Shown: positions 36,191-49,452 of the stretch, one piece after another
Position numbering within the stretch: the first letter of the stretch is position 1
How the letters are laid out: each line of letters begins with the position of its first letter
Assembly: GCA_009363875.1 (NCBI GenBank)
Contig: CM018686.1
Coordinates: forward strand, 6,634,001-6,698,000
Origin: Mikania micrantha
Taxonomy: Eukaryota > Streptophyta > Magnoliopsida > Asterales > Asteraceae
Length of the DNA stretch: 64,000 nt
Reading direction: 5' to 3'
Translations under genes and position numbers: made by a program
Notes under the pieces: model-generated
What the model was told of the DNA's origin: nothing
What the model saw: the letters and a program-made list of their open reading frames with translations, nothing else
Databases searched by the model: none

Positions 36191-36211
36191 TGCAAATATC
36201 TAAAATCTTAC

Positions 36212-37786
36212 CTTTTGCCTCTTCGAAGGTGGTTGTGGGTTAGTATACGACATGTCAAAAGATTCAATGTTACTGTAAGACATGTCAAGAACAACCAGAT
36301 TCTCCATTGGTATGTCTAAATGTATAGACTTTAAACGGAACCCATGCATACATAACCATCTTAACTCATCTGGGAAGCTCTTGAAACACTTGTTTAAGTG
36401 CACATAATTGAGTTGTAGTAGCATTAGATTGTCCATTTTACTTAATGAATTTGTTTCTAGCTCACGTATCTTCTTTTTGTCAAGCATTCTCATGTCAAGG
36501 GCAAGGCCTATCAAATTTCCTTTACCCTACAAGTAAAGAGTATGCCAAAAAATAATTAAGAAACAAAAAGGAAATAAATTAGACATGTTATATGCATACA
36601 ATAAAAATTCTTTGAACAAGCGTAAATACTAACAATAAACGAGGTATTACTTTTTTTTGTTTCAGCACTTTAAGTGACTCCTCATGACACCATAATCGAC
36701 TACGCTTCCATGGCTTCTCGGGTGATTCTTGACGTACTAAATCTCTTCCCATTTCTTGAACCAATTGATGCATTATCAACTCATTATTCCATCCAATACT
36801 AAGAAGGCATCTGTCAATGAGATTTGTGATACCAGATCTCGTGTTTATATCACACGCATTCAATATTTGTTCAGTCACATCTCTATCCATTCCCACAAAA
36901 AAACATGCAATATGCTTAAACAACTCCTTATCATTTTCATATGTCAAAGCATCAAAGCTCACTCTCAATGTCGCGTTTATATGAGAGTTGGATTCTTTTT
37001 TTAGCACGTTTATGCAGTCATCCCAATGTGCTACATCTTGATTTTGTAAAGACCTGCCCAGTGTTTGAATAGCCAATGGATGTCCATCACAATACTTCAC
37101 AAGCTTTTCTGAAACCTCTTCATAACCTTCTTTGGGATATTGGCTATTGAATGCATGAATGCATGAATGCATGGAAGTTGCAATGATTCATATTCATATA
37201 AGCCATTAAGTAAGACCTCTTTATAATTGGGATGAACTTGTGATTTTAATAATGCACACCCTTTTGTTAAAGATGCATCCTTGGCTGTAATTATAACTTT
37301 GCTTCCCGGATACAAACATTTGTTTCCAAGTAAAGCATCCAATTGCTTGAAACTACCAATATCATCAAGCACTGTAAACACCCTTTTACGGGCTAACACA
37401 TGTTCAATCTTAGAGGTGTACTTGACAACATCATTAACATGTAATTCAATTTTTTTTGAAATGTTTGCATGAAATTGCTTTTGTAAATCAAGCAATCCAT
37501 TAGAGCGTTCATTAGATTTTGCATTGATTCCTTCAATAAAGCTGCTTTTATCAAATTTACTTGAGTGTAACTCAAAAACATATCTTGCCAAAGAGGTCTT
37601 CCCGATCCCACTCATGCCTACAATTGTAAGAATGTCGGCAGTATGACAAGATCCATCATTCAACCATGAGCTTATGAAATCAATTTCATATCCCATGCCG
37701 ATGAGAGGAAGCATAGTATTACTTAAGGGTACATGTAATCGGCGATTGATGTCAGCAACAATTCTTTAATAAACTCTGTCTCTTTC
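36212..37786 (-). pseudogene. TNL fragment, unit 1: NB-ARC exon and first LRR exon, two frameshifts
   Basis: Exon 2 (36651-37786) is bounded by an AG acceptor (TTTTTAG) and a GT donor (GTAATA). Exon 3 (36212-36526) has acceptor CTTGTAG and donor GTAAGA. Exon 2 encodes NB-ARC: P-loop GMSGIGKTS, kinase-2 RVFTVLDD, RNBS-B GSKVIITAKD, GHPLA, and MHQ where MHD is usual. Exon 3 is the start of the LRR region (ELRWLCMHGF, VVLDMSYSNIES). Near 37157-37172 an 8-base repeat insertion (GAATGCAT unit) breaks exon 2, in addition to the frameshift near its start shared by all units. No further LRR exons follow. A pseudogene of an NLR immune receptor. Confidence 0.88.
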
Positions 37787-37839
37787 CTAAAAATTGATTT
37801 CGGTAAGAAATTGCAACACAACTTGATCTAAAGATATGA

Positions 37840-38134
37840 CAATGGTTTTTAGAACCAGACTGGGCTAGCCGGTTGGACTATGAACCAGAGGGTCGGACCA
37901 AAACCAACATGTGAACCGCCTTCAAATGAGCAAGAAGGTTGAGCCGATTCATTGGTCGGACCGGGACAGTGGTTGGACTGGATTTCAGTATTTTTTTTAA
38001 ATCTAAAATTCAAGGAATAAAACATTAAATCCAAATCTTATATTTTTTTAACATGATTATATTTGTTTAAAAATTAATTATGTTTTGTTTAAATGTGATT
38101 ATAATTCTATACGTTTTTTTCCATATAATTTATA
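37840..38134. mobile_element. truncated hAT-like MITE, unit 1/2 junction
   Basis: Left part (CAATGGTTTTTAGAACC...) of the MITE seen complete at 49453-49844. It is cut where unit 2 starts. Confidence 0.8.
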
Positions 38135-38171
38135 TACGCTTGGGGCCACCAAAAGCCTTGAGCCGGCCCTG

Positions 38172-40070
38172 ATCGCTACAAATGTCTTTCGTTGTAGTGT
38201 ATCAGATAGAAGATTAAAAGTAAAAAAGGATCGTAAAGGACATCATGTATTTTGGTTCCATTTGATAATCTACATGGTCAATTCCCATTAAGGGTAAAGA
38301 GTCGCCATCTGGAATGGTGATGCGCAGTTCACGTGAAGTTCCAGTTTCTTGCCTGAAACATAAATTATGTTATGGGTGCAACCCAAATCCACAACCCACT
38401 CATCGCTTTTACCATGTTTACCTGTTATATTCACCATAGTTTAGATCGACTGTCAGGACCTTCTTGTTTTACATCCTGCCTTGGCTATTCCCTTGTCAAC
38501 ATTAGCATTTTTTGGGCCACCACTTAGGATACCTGATGCTTTAAAAAATCCGTTGCGATTATGCCCATCCTTTCCACAAAAATCATATTTTTGTTGTTTA
38601 TGATTCTTTTACATTTTTTTGTCCTAATATGTTTTGTGTTTTGTCCACCGGCCCCTTCTCGTTTCATGAAGGATTAAAATGCAAGAGTCTTGATGTTGGT
38701 CTTCTTTCGTGTGGCGTAGCCCTTTGTTGCTCGTCCTCTGCAACAAGGTGACGCCTCACCTAAAGATGGATTTGGCTTTGTCGCCAATACACCAGGATTG
38801 ATTGTTGAGTATTCCCTATAAAAATCGTATAGCCTTTCTTTATCTCTTATTTCTCCCAACTTCTTAGTGATACCGCAACTACAACAAGCTTACGAAGAAT
38901 TTGGTATTGAAAAAGGCAAGCCAATTTCATCCCAGATCGATCTCAATCTAGTGTAGTAGGCCGAGACAAAGGTGCCATCTTTCCTGGTTGTGCTAAGAAG
39001 TTGTTTCAACTCGTATGCCCCGGTTGTTGAATCTTTCCCTAATCGCTCGTACATGTGCTCCCAGATCTCATCGATAGTGTTAGTGTATTTAAGCCACCCC
39101 TTATATCTTTTTCCATGGTTGTAGCTAACCAACCCTTAATCATAGCAACGTTGCATCGTTCTTTCTCAGCTACTACTTAATGGTCACATAAACGAAACCT
39201 ATTTTGTTTTTGACAAACAGAAATTATCCGTCTCGAGTATCCAATAGAGATAGTTGTTATCATTTAAGGTGTCATTTACGTGCATTTGCCTTAGGTAATC
39301 TGATGGATGAAGATAATATGGCGAATTGTAATCAGGGTCTTGGTCTTTAGCTTTGGAACTGGAACTGTCCTTCTCACCGGCCATGCTAGGTGGCTCAGAG
39401 ATCGTCGATGCCTTTAGGGTTTGGTTATTTTGGTAGAGTGGTAGGTCATAGGTGACATGCTCTGATACCATGTAAATTTTGGATGTAGTTTCTGCTTATT
39501 CAAAATTGTGTGTTATGTTTTTACTATAAAACAAGGAATATATATACACCGAAGATGCAAGTTAAACAAGGAAGCAAAAATAAATGAGAGAATATATATG
39601 CATGAATATTTTACAAGTAAATGAGATTTACACGAGACCGGTGAGATTTCAAGTTAAGTTCAGTTCAGCTAGTCTTATTAATTAGATCACCTGTGCGTGC
39701 CCGTATTTAGTTCAAATTTCCTTTCTTTCTACCAGTTCTTACATAAGAATTTGCAGGAAGTAAACGAAGTCTTTCCTTCCGAAATCCACTCCTGAAGTCA
39801 CGTCTTTCAGTACTGGGACTGAAGTAAAGTACTTTCGAGTTGCTCTTAAGTATTCTGGTTAAAATGATTTGAAATTCACAAATTCGAATTTGATTCAAAA
39901 ATTGCAATTTGAATTCGGTTTGGATATTAATTATTAATAATATCCAAACTCGAATTCATTATTTGATTGCAAATAGCCAAAAATCAACGGTGTATCCAAT
40001 CCAACCAATCTGATTATGATTTAATGTAAGCCTAGGAATTGTTGGAATATTAATTATTAATAATCGCATA
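38172..40070 (-). pseudogene. antisense copia fragment, unit 2
   Basis: Copy of the unit 1 fragment. Its left end joins directly to the last 37 bases of the hAT element (38135-38171) with a single ATCGCTAC. The gag piece lies at 39199-39471 and further pieces at 38890-39132 and 38674-38859. Confidence 0.7.
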
Positions 40071-40091
40071 TGCAAATATCTAAAATCTTAC

Positions 40092-41657
40092 CTTTTGCCT
40101 CTTCGAAGGTGGTTGTGGGTTAGTATACGACATGTCAAAAGATTCAATGTTACTGTAAGACATGTCAAGAACAACCAGATTCTCCATTGGTATGTCTAAA
40201 TGTATAGACTTTAAAGGGAACCCATGCATACATAACCATCTTAACTCATCTGGGAAGCTCTTGAAACACTTGTTTAAGTGCACATAATTGAGTTGTAGTA
40301 GCATTAGATTGTCCATTTTACTTAATGAATTTGTTTCTAGCTCACGTATCTTCTTTTTGTCAAGCATTCTCATGTCAAGGGCAAGGCCTATCAAATTTCC
40401 TTTACCCTACAAGTAAAGAGTATGCCAAGAAATAATTAAGAAACAAAAAGGAAATAAATTAGACATGTTATATGCATACAATAAAAATTCTTTGAACAAG
40501 CGTAAATACTAACAATAAACGAGGTATTACTTTTTTTTGTTTCAGCACTTTAAGTGACTCCTCATGACACCATAATCGACTACGCTTCCATGGCTTCTCG
40601 GGTGATTCTTGACGTACTAAATCTCTTCCCATTTCTTGAACCAATTGATGCATTATCAACTCATTATTCCATCCAATACTAAGAAGGCATCTGTCAATGA
40701 GATTTGTGATACCAGATCTCGTGTTTATATCACACGCATTCAATATTTGTTCAGTCACATCTCTATCCATTCCCACAAAAAAACATGCAATATGCTTAAA
40801 CAACTCCTTATCATTTTCATATGTCAAAGCATCAAAGCTCACTCTCAATGTCGCGTTTATATGAGAGTTGGATTCTTTTTTAGCACGTTTATGCAGTCAT
40901 CCCAATGTGCTACATCTTGATTTTGTAAAGACCTGCCCAGTGTTTGAATAGCCAATGGATGTCCATCACAATACTTCACAAGCTTTTCTGAAACCTCTTC
41001 ATAACCTTCTTTGGGATATTGGCTATTGAATGCATGAATGCATAGAAGTTGCAATGATTCATATTCATATAAGCCATTAAGTAAGACCTCTTTATAATTG
41101 GGATGAACTTGTGATTTTAATAATGCACACCCTTTTGTTAAAGATGCATCCTTGGCTGTAATTATAACTTTGCTTCCCGGATACAAACATTTGTTTCCAA
41201 GTAAAGCATCCAATTGCTTGAAACTACCAATATCATCAAGCACTGTAAACACCCTTTTACGGGCTAACACATGTTCAATCTTAGAGGTGTACTTGACAAC
41301 ATCATTAACATGTAATTCAATTTTTTTTGAAATGTTTGCATGAAATTGCTTTTGTAAATCAAGCAATCCATTAGAGCGTTCATTAGATTTTGCATTGATT
41401 CCTTCAATAAAGCTGCTTTTATCAAATTTACTTGAGTGTAACTCAAAAACATATCTTGCCAAAGAGGTCTTCCCGATCCCACTCATGCCTACAATTGTAA
41501 GAATGTCGGCAGTATGACAAGATCCATCATTCAACCATGAGCTTATGAAATCAATTTCATATCCCATGCCGATGAGAGGAAGCATAGTATTACTTAAGGG
41601 TACATGTAATCGGCGATTGATGTCAGCAACAATTCTTTAATAAACTCTGTCTCTTTC
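40092..41657 (-). pseudogene. TNL fragment, unit 2: NB-ARC and LRR-start exons, private frameshift
   Basis: Exon 2 is 40531-41657 and exon 3 is 40092-40406, with the same splice signals and motifs as unit 1. A one-base loss in a T run near 40873-40879 breaks the frame after CINVLKK. It also carries the shared frameshift at the start of exon 2. Exon 3 reads HGFPLKS where unit 1 has HGFRLKS. Confidence 0.88.
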
Positions 41658-41710
41658 CTAAAAATTGATTTCGGTAAGAAATTGCAACACAACTTGATCT
41701 AAAGATATGA

Positions 41711-42005
41711 CAATGGTTTTTAGAACCAGACTGGGCTAGCCGGTTGGACTATGAACCAGAGGGTCGGACCAAAACCAACATGTGAACCGCCTTCAAATGA
41801 GCAAGAAGGTTGAGCCGATTCATTGGTCGGACCGGGACAGTGGTTGGACTGGATTTCAGTATTTTTTTTAAATCTAAAATTCAAGGAATAAAACATTAAA
41901 TCCAAATCTTATATTTTTTTAACATGATTATATTTGTTTAAAAATTAATTATGTTTTGTTTAAATGTGATTATAATTCTATACGTTTTTTTCCATACAAT
42001 TTATA
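41711..42005. mobile_element. truncated hAT-like MITE, unit 2/3 junction
   Basis: Same left part of the MITE as at 37840, with the same cut point. Confidence 0.8.
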
Positions 42006-42042
42006 TACGCTTGGGGCCACCAAAAGCCTTGAGCCGGCCCTG

Positions 42043-43940
42043 ATCGCTACAAATGTCTTTCGTTGTAGTGTATCAGATAGAAGATTAAAAGTAAAAAAGG
42101 ATCGTAAAGGACATCATGTATATTGGTTCCATTTGATAATCTACATGGTCAATTCCCATTAAGGGTAAAGAGTCGCCATCTGGAATGGTGATGCGCAGTT
42201 CACGTGAAGTTCCAGTTTCTTGCCTGAAACATAAATTATGTTATGGGTGCAACCCAAATCCACAACCCACTCATCGCTTTTACCATGTTTACCTGTTATA
42301 TTCACCATAGTTTAGATCGACTGTCAGGACCTTCTTGTTTTACATCCTGCCTTGGCTATTCCCTTGTCAACATTAGCATTTTTTGGGCCACCACTTAGGA
42401 TACCTGATGCTTTAAAAAATCCGTTGCGATTATGCCCATCCTTTCCACAAAAATCATATTTTTGTTGTTTATGATTCTTTTACATTTTTTTGTCCTAATA
42501 TGTTTTGTGTTTTGTCCACCGGCCCCTTCTCGTTTCATGAAGGATTAAAATGCAAGAGTCTTGATGTTGGTCTTCTTTCGTGTGGCGTAGCCCTTTGTTG
42601 CTCGTCCTCTGCAACAAGGTGACGCCTCACCTAAAGATGGATTTGGCTTTGTCGCCAATACACCAGGATTGATTGTTGAGTATTCCCTATAAAAATCGTA
42701 TAGCCTTTCTTTATCTCTTATTTCTCCCAACTTCTTAGTGATACCGCAACTACAACAAGCTTACGAAGAATTTGGTATTGAAAAAGGCAAGCCAATTTCA
42801 TCCCAGATCGATCTCAATCTAGTGTAGTAGGCCGAGACAAAGGTGCCATCTTTCCTGGTTGTGCTAAGAAGTTGTTTCAACTCGTATGCCCCGGTTGTTG
42901 AATCTTTCCCTAATCGCTCGTACATGTGCTCCCAGATCTCATCGATAGTGTTAGTGTATTTAAGCCACCCCTTATATCTTTTTCCATGGTTGTAGCTAAC
43001 CAACCCTTAATCATAGCAACGTTGCATCGTTCTTTCTCAGCTACTACTTAATGGTCACATAAACGAAACCTATTTTGTTTTTGACAAACAGAAATTATCC
43101 GTCTCGAGTATCCAATAGAGATAGTTGTTATCATTTAAGGTGTCATTTACGTGCATTTGCCTTAGGTAATCTGATGGATGAAGATAATATGGCGAATTGT
43201 AATCAGGGTCTTGGTCTTTAGCTTTGGAACTGGAACTGTCCTTCTCACCGGCCATGCTAGGTGGCTCAGAGATCGTCGATGCCTTTAGGGTTTGGTTATT
43301 TTGGTAGAGTGGTAGGTCATAGGTGACATGCTCTGATACCATGTAAATTTTGGATGTAGTTTCTGCTTATTCAAAATTGTGTGTTATGTTTTTACTATAA
43401 AACAAGGAATATATATACACCGAAGATGCAAGTTAAACAAGGAAGCAAAAATAAATGAGAGAATATATATGCATGAATATTTTACAAGTAAATGAGATTT
43501 ACACGAGACCGGTGAGATTTCAAGTTAAGTTCAGTTCAGCTAGTCTTATTAATTAGATCACCTGTGCGTGCCCGTATTTAGTTCAAAATTCCTTTCTTTC
43601 TACCAGTTCTTACATAAGAATTTGCAGGAAGTAAACGAAGTCTTTCCTTCCGAAATCCACTCCTGAAGTCACGTCTTTCAGTACTGGGACTGAAGTAAAG
43701 TACTTTCGAGTTGCTCTTAAGTATTCTGGTTAAAATGATTTGAAATTCACAAATTCGAATTTGATTCAAAAATTGCAATTTGAATTCGGTTTGGATATTA
43801 ATTATTAATAATATCCAAACTCGAATTCATTATTTGATTGCAAATAGCCAAAAATCAATGGTGTATCCAATCCAACCAATCTGATTATGATTTAATGTAA
43901 GCCTAGGAATTGTTGGAATATTAATTATTAATAATCGCAT
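42043..43940 (-). pseudogene. antisense copia fragment, unit 3
   Basis: Same layout as in unit 2. The gag piece is at 43070-43342 and further pieces are at 42761-43003 and 42545-42730. Confidence 0.7.
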
Positions 43941-43962
43941 ATGCAAATATCTAAAATCTTAC

Positions 43963-45528
43963 CTTTTGCCTCTTCGAAGGTGGTTGTGGGTTAGTATACG
44001 ACATGTCAAAAGATTCAATGTTACTGTAAGACATGTCAAGAACAACCAGATTCTCCATTGGTATGTCTAAATGTATAGACTTTAAAGGGAACCCATGCAT
44101 ACATAACCATCTTAACTCATCTGGGAAGCTCTTGAAACACTTGTTTAAGTGCACATAATTGAGTTGTAGTAGCATTAGATTGTCCATTTTACTTAATGAA
44201 TTTGTTTCTAGCTCACGTATCTTCTTTTTGTCAAGCATTCTCATGTCAAGGGCAAGGCCTATCAAATTTCCTTTACCCTACAAGTAAAGAGTATGCCAAA
44301 AATAATTAAGAAACAAAAAGGAAATAAATTAGACATGTTATATGCATACAATAAAAATTCTTTGAACAAGCGTAAATACTAACAATAAACGAGGTATTAC
44401 TTTTTTTTGTTTCAGCACTTTAAGTGACTCCTCATGACACCATAATCGACTACGCTTCCATGGCTTCTCGGGTGATTCTTGACGTACTAAATCTCTTCCC
44501 ATTTCTTGAACCAATTGATGCATTATCAACTCATTATTCCATCCAATACTAAGAAGGCATCTGTCAATGAGATTTGTGATACCAGATCTCGTGTTTATAT
44601 CACACGCATTCAATATTTGTTCAGTCACATCTCTATCCATTCCCACAAAAAAACATGCAATATGCTTAAACAACTCCTTATCATTTTCATATGTCAAAGC
44701 ATCAAAGCTCACTCTCAATGTCGCGTTTATATGAGAGTTGGATTCTTTTTTTAGCACGTTTATGCAGTCATCCCAATGTGCTACATCTTGATTTTGTAAA
44801 GACCTGCCCGGTGTTTGAATAGCCAATGGATGTCCATCACAATACTTCACAAGCTTTTCTGAAACCTCTTCATAACCTTCTTTGGGATATTGGCTATTGA
44901 ATGCATGAATGCATAGAAGTTGCAATGATTCATATTCATATAAGCCATTAAGTAAGACCTCTTTATAATTGGGATGAACTTGTGATTTTAATAATGCACA
45001 CCCTTTTGTTAAAGATGCATCCTTGGCTGTAATTATAACTTTGCTTCCCGGATACAAACATTTGTTTCCAAGTAAAGCATCCAATTGCTTGAAACTACCA
45101 ATATCATCAAGCACTGTAAACACCCTTTTACGGGCTAACACATGTTCAATCTTAGAGGTGTACTTGACAACATCATTAACATGTAATTCAATTTTTTTTG
45201 AAATGTTTGCATGAAATTGCTTTTGTAAATCAAGCAATCCATTAGAGCGTTCATTAGATTTTGCATTGATTCCTTCAATAAAGCTGCTTTTATCAAATTT
45301 ACTTGAGTGTAACTCAAAAACATATCTTGCCAAAGAGGTCTTCCCGATCCCACTCATGCCTACAATTGTAAGAATGTCGGCAGTATGACAAGATCCATCA
45401 TTCAACCATGAGCTTATGAAATCAATTTCATATCCCATGCCGATGAGAGGAAGCATAGTATTACTTAAGGGTACATGTAATCGGCGATTGATGTCAGCAA
45501 CAATTCTTTAATAAACTCTGTCTCTTTC
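43963..45528 (-). pseudogene. TNL fragment, unit 3: NB-ARC frame open apart from the shared frameshift
   Basis: Exon 2 is 44401-45528 and exon 3 is 43963-44277. From the MLPLIG methionine (45456) the NB-ARC frame is open to the donor: P-loop at residues 33-41, kinase-2 at 111-118, GHPLA at 208-212, MHQ at 312-314. One private change gives QTPGRS in place of QTLGRS just after GHPLA. Upstream of 45456 the shared one-base frameshift separates it from the acceptor. No TIR exon of its own. Confidence 0.88.
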
Positions 45529-45581
45529 CTAAAAATTGATTTCGGTAAGAAATTGCAACACAACTTGATCTAAAGATATGA

Positions 45582-45876
45582 CAATGGTTTTTAGAACCAG
45601 ACTGGGCTAGCCGGTTGGACTATGAACCAGAGGGTCGGACCAAAACCAACATGTGAACCGCCTTCAAATGAGCAAGAAGGTTGAGCCGATTCATTGGTCG
45701 GACCGGGACAGTGGTTGGACTGGATTTCAGTATTTTTTTTAAATCTAAAATTCAAGGAATAAAACATTAAATCCAAATCTTATATTTTTTTAACATGATT
45801 ATATTTGTTTAAAAATTAATTATGTTTTGTTTAAATGTGATTATAATTCTATACGTTTTTTTCCATACAATTTATA
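45582..45876. mobile_element. truncated hAT-like MITE, unit 3/4 junction
   Basis: Same left part of the MITE and same cut point. Confidence 0.8.
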
Positions 45877-45913
45877 TACGCTTGGGGCCACCAAAAGCCT
45901 TGAGCCGGCCCTG

Positions 45914-47810
45914 ATCGCTACAAATGTCTTTCGTTGTAGTGTATCAGATAGAAGATTAAAAGTAAAAAAGGATCGTAAAGGACATCATGTATTTTGGTTC
46001 CATTTGCTAATCTACATGGTCAATTCCCATTAAGGGTAAAGAGTCGCCATCTGGAATGGTGATGCGCAGTTCACGTGAAGTTCCAGTTTCTTGCCTGAAA
46101 CATAAATTATGTTATGGGTGCAACCCAAATCCACAACCCACTCATCGCTTTTACCATGTTTACCTGCTATATTCACCATAGTTTAGATCGACTGTCAGGA
46201 CCTTCTTGTTTTACATCCTGCCTTGGCTATTCCCTTGTCAACATTAGCCTTTTTTGGGCCACCACTTAGGATACCTGATGCTTTAAAAATCCGTTGCGAT
46301 TATGCCCATCCATTCCACAAAAATCATATTTTTGTTGTTTATGATTCTTTTACATTTTTTTGTCCTAATATGTTTTGTGTTTTGTCCACCGGCCCCTTCT
46401 CGTTTCATGAAGGATTAAAATGCAAGAGTCTTGATGTTGGTCTTCTTTCGTGTGACGTAGCCCTTTGTTGCTCGTCCTCTGCAACAAGGTGACGCCTCAC
46501 CTAAAGATGGATTTGGCTTTGTCGCCAATACACCAGGATTGATTGTTGAGTATTCCCTATAAAAATCGTATAGCCTTTCTTTATCTCTTATTTCTCCCAA
46601 CTTCTTAGTGATACCGCAACTACAACAAGCTTACGAAGAATTTGGTATTGAAAAAGGCAAGCCAATTTCATCCCAGATCGATCTCAATCTAGTGTAGTAG
46701 GCCGAGACAAAGGTGCCATCTTTCCTGGTTGTGCTAAGAAGTTGTTTCAACTCGTATGCCCCGGTTGTTGAATCTTTCCCTAATCGCTCGTACATGTGCT
46801 CCCAGATCTCATCGATAGTGTTAGTGTATTTAAGCCACCCCTTATATCTTTTTCCATGGTTGTAGCTAACCAACCCTTAATCATAGCAACGTTGCATCGT
46901 TCTTTCTCAGCTACTACTTAATGGTCACATAAACAAAACCTATTTTGTTTTTGACAAACAGAAATTATCCGTCTCGAGTATCCAATAGAGATAGTTGTTA
47001 TCATTTAAGGTGTCATTTACGTGCATTTGCCTTAGGTAATCTGATGGATGAAGATAATATGGCGAATTGTATTCAGGGTCTTGGTCTTTAGCTTTGGAAC
47101 TGGAACTGTCCTTCTCACCGGCCATGCTAGGTGGCTTAGAGATCGTCGATGCCTTTAGGGTTTGGTTATTTTGGTAGAGTGGTAGGTCATAGGTGACATG
47201 CTCTGATACCATGTAAATTTTGGATGTAGTTTCTGCTTATTCAAAATTGTGTGTTATGTCTTTACTATAAAACAAGGAATATATATACACCGAAGATGCA
47301 AGTTAAACAAGGAAGCAAAAATAAATGAGAGAATATATATGCATGAATATTTTACAAGTAAATGAGATTTACACGAGACCGGTGAGATTTCAAGTTAAGT
47401 TCAGTTCAGCTAGTCTTATTAATTAGATCACCTGTGCGTGCCGTATTTAGTTCAAAATTCCTTTCTTTCTACCAGTTCTTACATAAGAATTTGCAGGAAG
47501 TAAACGAAGTCTTTCCTTCCGAAATCCACTCCTGAAGTCACGTCTTTCAGTACTGGGACTGAAGTAAAGTACTTTCGAGTTGCTCTTAAGTATTCTGGTT
47601 AAAATGATTTGAAATTCACAAATTCGAATTTGATTCAAAAATTGCAATTTGAATTCGGTTTGGATATTAATTATTAATAATATCCAAACTCGAATTCATT
47701 ATTTGATTGCAAATAGCCAAAAATCAACGGTGTATCCAATCCAACCAATCTGATTATGATTTAATGTAAGCCTAGGAATTGTTGGAATATTAATTATTAA
47801 TAATCGCATA
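45914..47810 (-). pseudogene. antisense copia fragment, unit 4
   Basis: Same layout. The gag piece is at 46940-47212 and further pieces are at 46631-46873 and 46415-46600. At some sites (for example the AAACAAAACC form near 46932 and GGCTTAGAG near 47134) it shares bases with unit 1 rather than with units 2 and 3. Confidence 0.7.
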
Positions 47811-47831
47811 TGCAAATATCTAAAATCTTAC

Positions 47832-49399
47832 CTTTTGCCTCTTCGAAGGTGGTTGTGGGTTAGTATACGACATGTCAAAAGATTCAATGTTACTGTAAGA
47901 CATGTCAAGAACAACCAGATTCTCCATTGGTACGTCTAAATGTATAGACTTTAAAGGGAACCCATGCATACATAACCATCTTAACTCATCTGGGAAGCTC
48001 TTGAAACACTTGTTTAAGTGCACATAATTGAGTTGTAGTAGCATTAGATTGTCCATTTTACTTAATGAATTTGTTTCTAGCTCACGTATCTTCTTTTTGT
48101 CAAGCATTCTCATGTCAAGGGCAAGGCCTATCAAATTTCCTTTACCCTACAAGTAAAGAGTATGCCAAGAAATAATTAAGAAACAAAAAGGAAATAAATT
48201 AGACATGTTATATGCATACAATAAAAATTCTTTGAACAAGCGTAAATACTAACAATAAACGAGGTATTACTTTTTTTTTGTTTCAGCACTTTAAGTGACT
48301 CCTCATGACACCATAATCGACTACGCTTCCATGGCTTCTCGGGTGATTCTTGACGTACTAAATCTCTTCCCATTTCTTGAACCAATTGATGCATTATCAA
48401 CTCATTATTCCATCCAATACTAAGAAGGCATCTGTCAATGAGATTTGTGATACCAGATCTCGTGTTTATATCACACGCATTCAATATTTGTTCAGTCACA
48501 TCTCTATCCATTCCCACAAAAAAACATGCAATATGCTTAAACAACTCCTTATCATTTTCATATGTCAAAGCATCAAAGCTCACTCTCAATGTCGCGTTTA
48601 TATGAGAGTTGGATTCTTTTTTTAGCACGTTTATGCAGTCATCCCAATGTGCTACATCTTGATTTTGTAAAGACCTGCCCAGTGTTTGAATAGCCAATGG
48701 ATGTCCATCACAATACTTCACAAGCTTTTCTGAAACCTCTTCATAACCTTCTTTGGGATATTGGCTATTGAATGCATGAATGCATAGAAGTTGCAATGAT
48801 TCATATTCATATAAGCCATTAAGTAAGACCTCTTTATAATTGGGATGAACTTGTGATTTTAATAATGCACACCCTTTTGTTAAAGATGCATCCTTGGCTG
48901 TAATTATAACTTTGCTTCCCGGATACAAACATTTGTTTCCAAGTAAAGCATCCAATTGCTTGAAACTACCAATATCATCAAGCACTGTAAACACCCTTTT
49001 ACGGGCTAACACATGTTCAATCTTAGAGGTGTACTTGACAACATCATTAACATGTAATTCAATTTTTTTTGAAATGTTTGCATGAAATTGCTTTTGTAAA
49101 TCAAGCAATCCATTAGAGCGTTCATTAGATTTTGCATTGATTCCTTCAATAAAGCTGCTTTTATCAAATTTACTTGAGTATAACTCAAAAACATATCTTG
49201 CCAAAGAGGTCTTCCCGATCCCACTCATGCCTACAATTGTAAGAATGTCGGCAGTATGACAAGATCCATCATTCAACCATGAGCTTATGAAATCAATTTC
49301 ATATCCCATGCCGATGAGAGGAAGCATAGTATTACTTAAGGGTACATGTAATCGGTGATTGATGTCAGCAACAATTCTTTAATAAACTCTGTCTCTTTC
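47832..49399 (-). pseudogene. TNL fragment, unit 4: NB-ARC and LRR-start exons next to the TIR exon
   Basis: Exon 2 is 48271-49399 and exon 3 is 47832-48146. Relative to the TIR exon at 50948-51513 this is the first downstream NB-ARC exon. Splicing the TIR exon to the 49399 acceptor gives the family-typical KETEFIKE, then a one-base frameshift near 49374 leads to TAA about 20 codons into exon 2 (49336-49338). From 49327 the rest of NB-ARC is open. The T run at the donor has one more T than in the other units. MHQ replaces MHD. LRRs beyond exon 3 are absent. Confidence 0.88.
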
Positions 49400-49452
49400 C
49401 TAAAAATTGATTTCGGTAAGAAATTGCAACACAACTTGATCTAAAGATATGA

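Noticed and set aside
36212..49399. Four functional NLR genes
   Set aside because: All copies lack a TIR exon of their own (only unit 4 has one upstream), lack most LRRs, and share a frameshift at the start of the NB-ARC exon; they are fragments.
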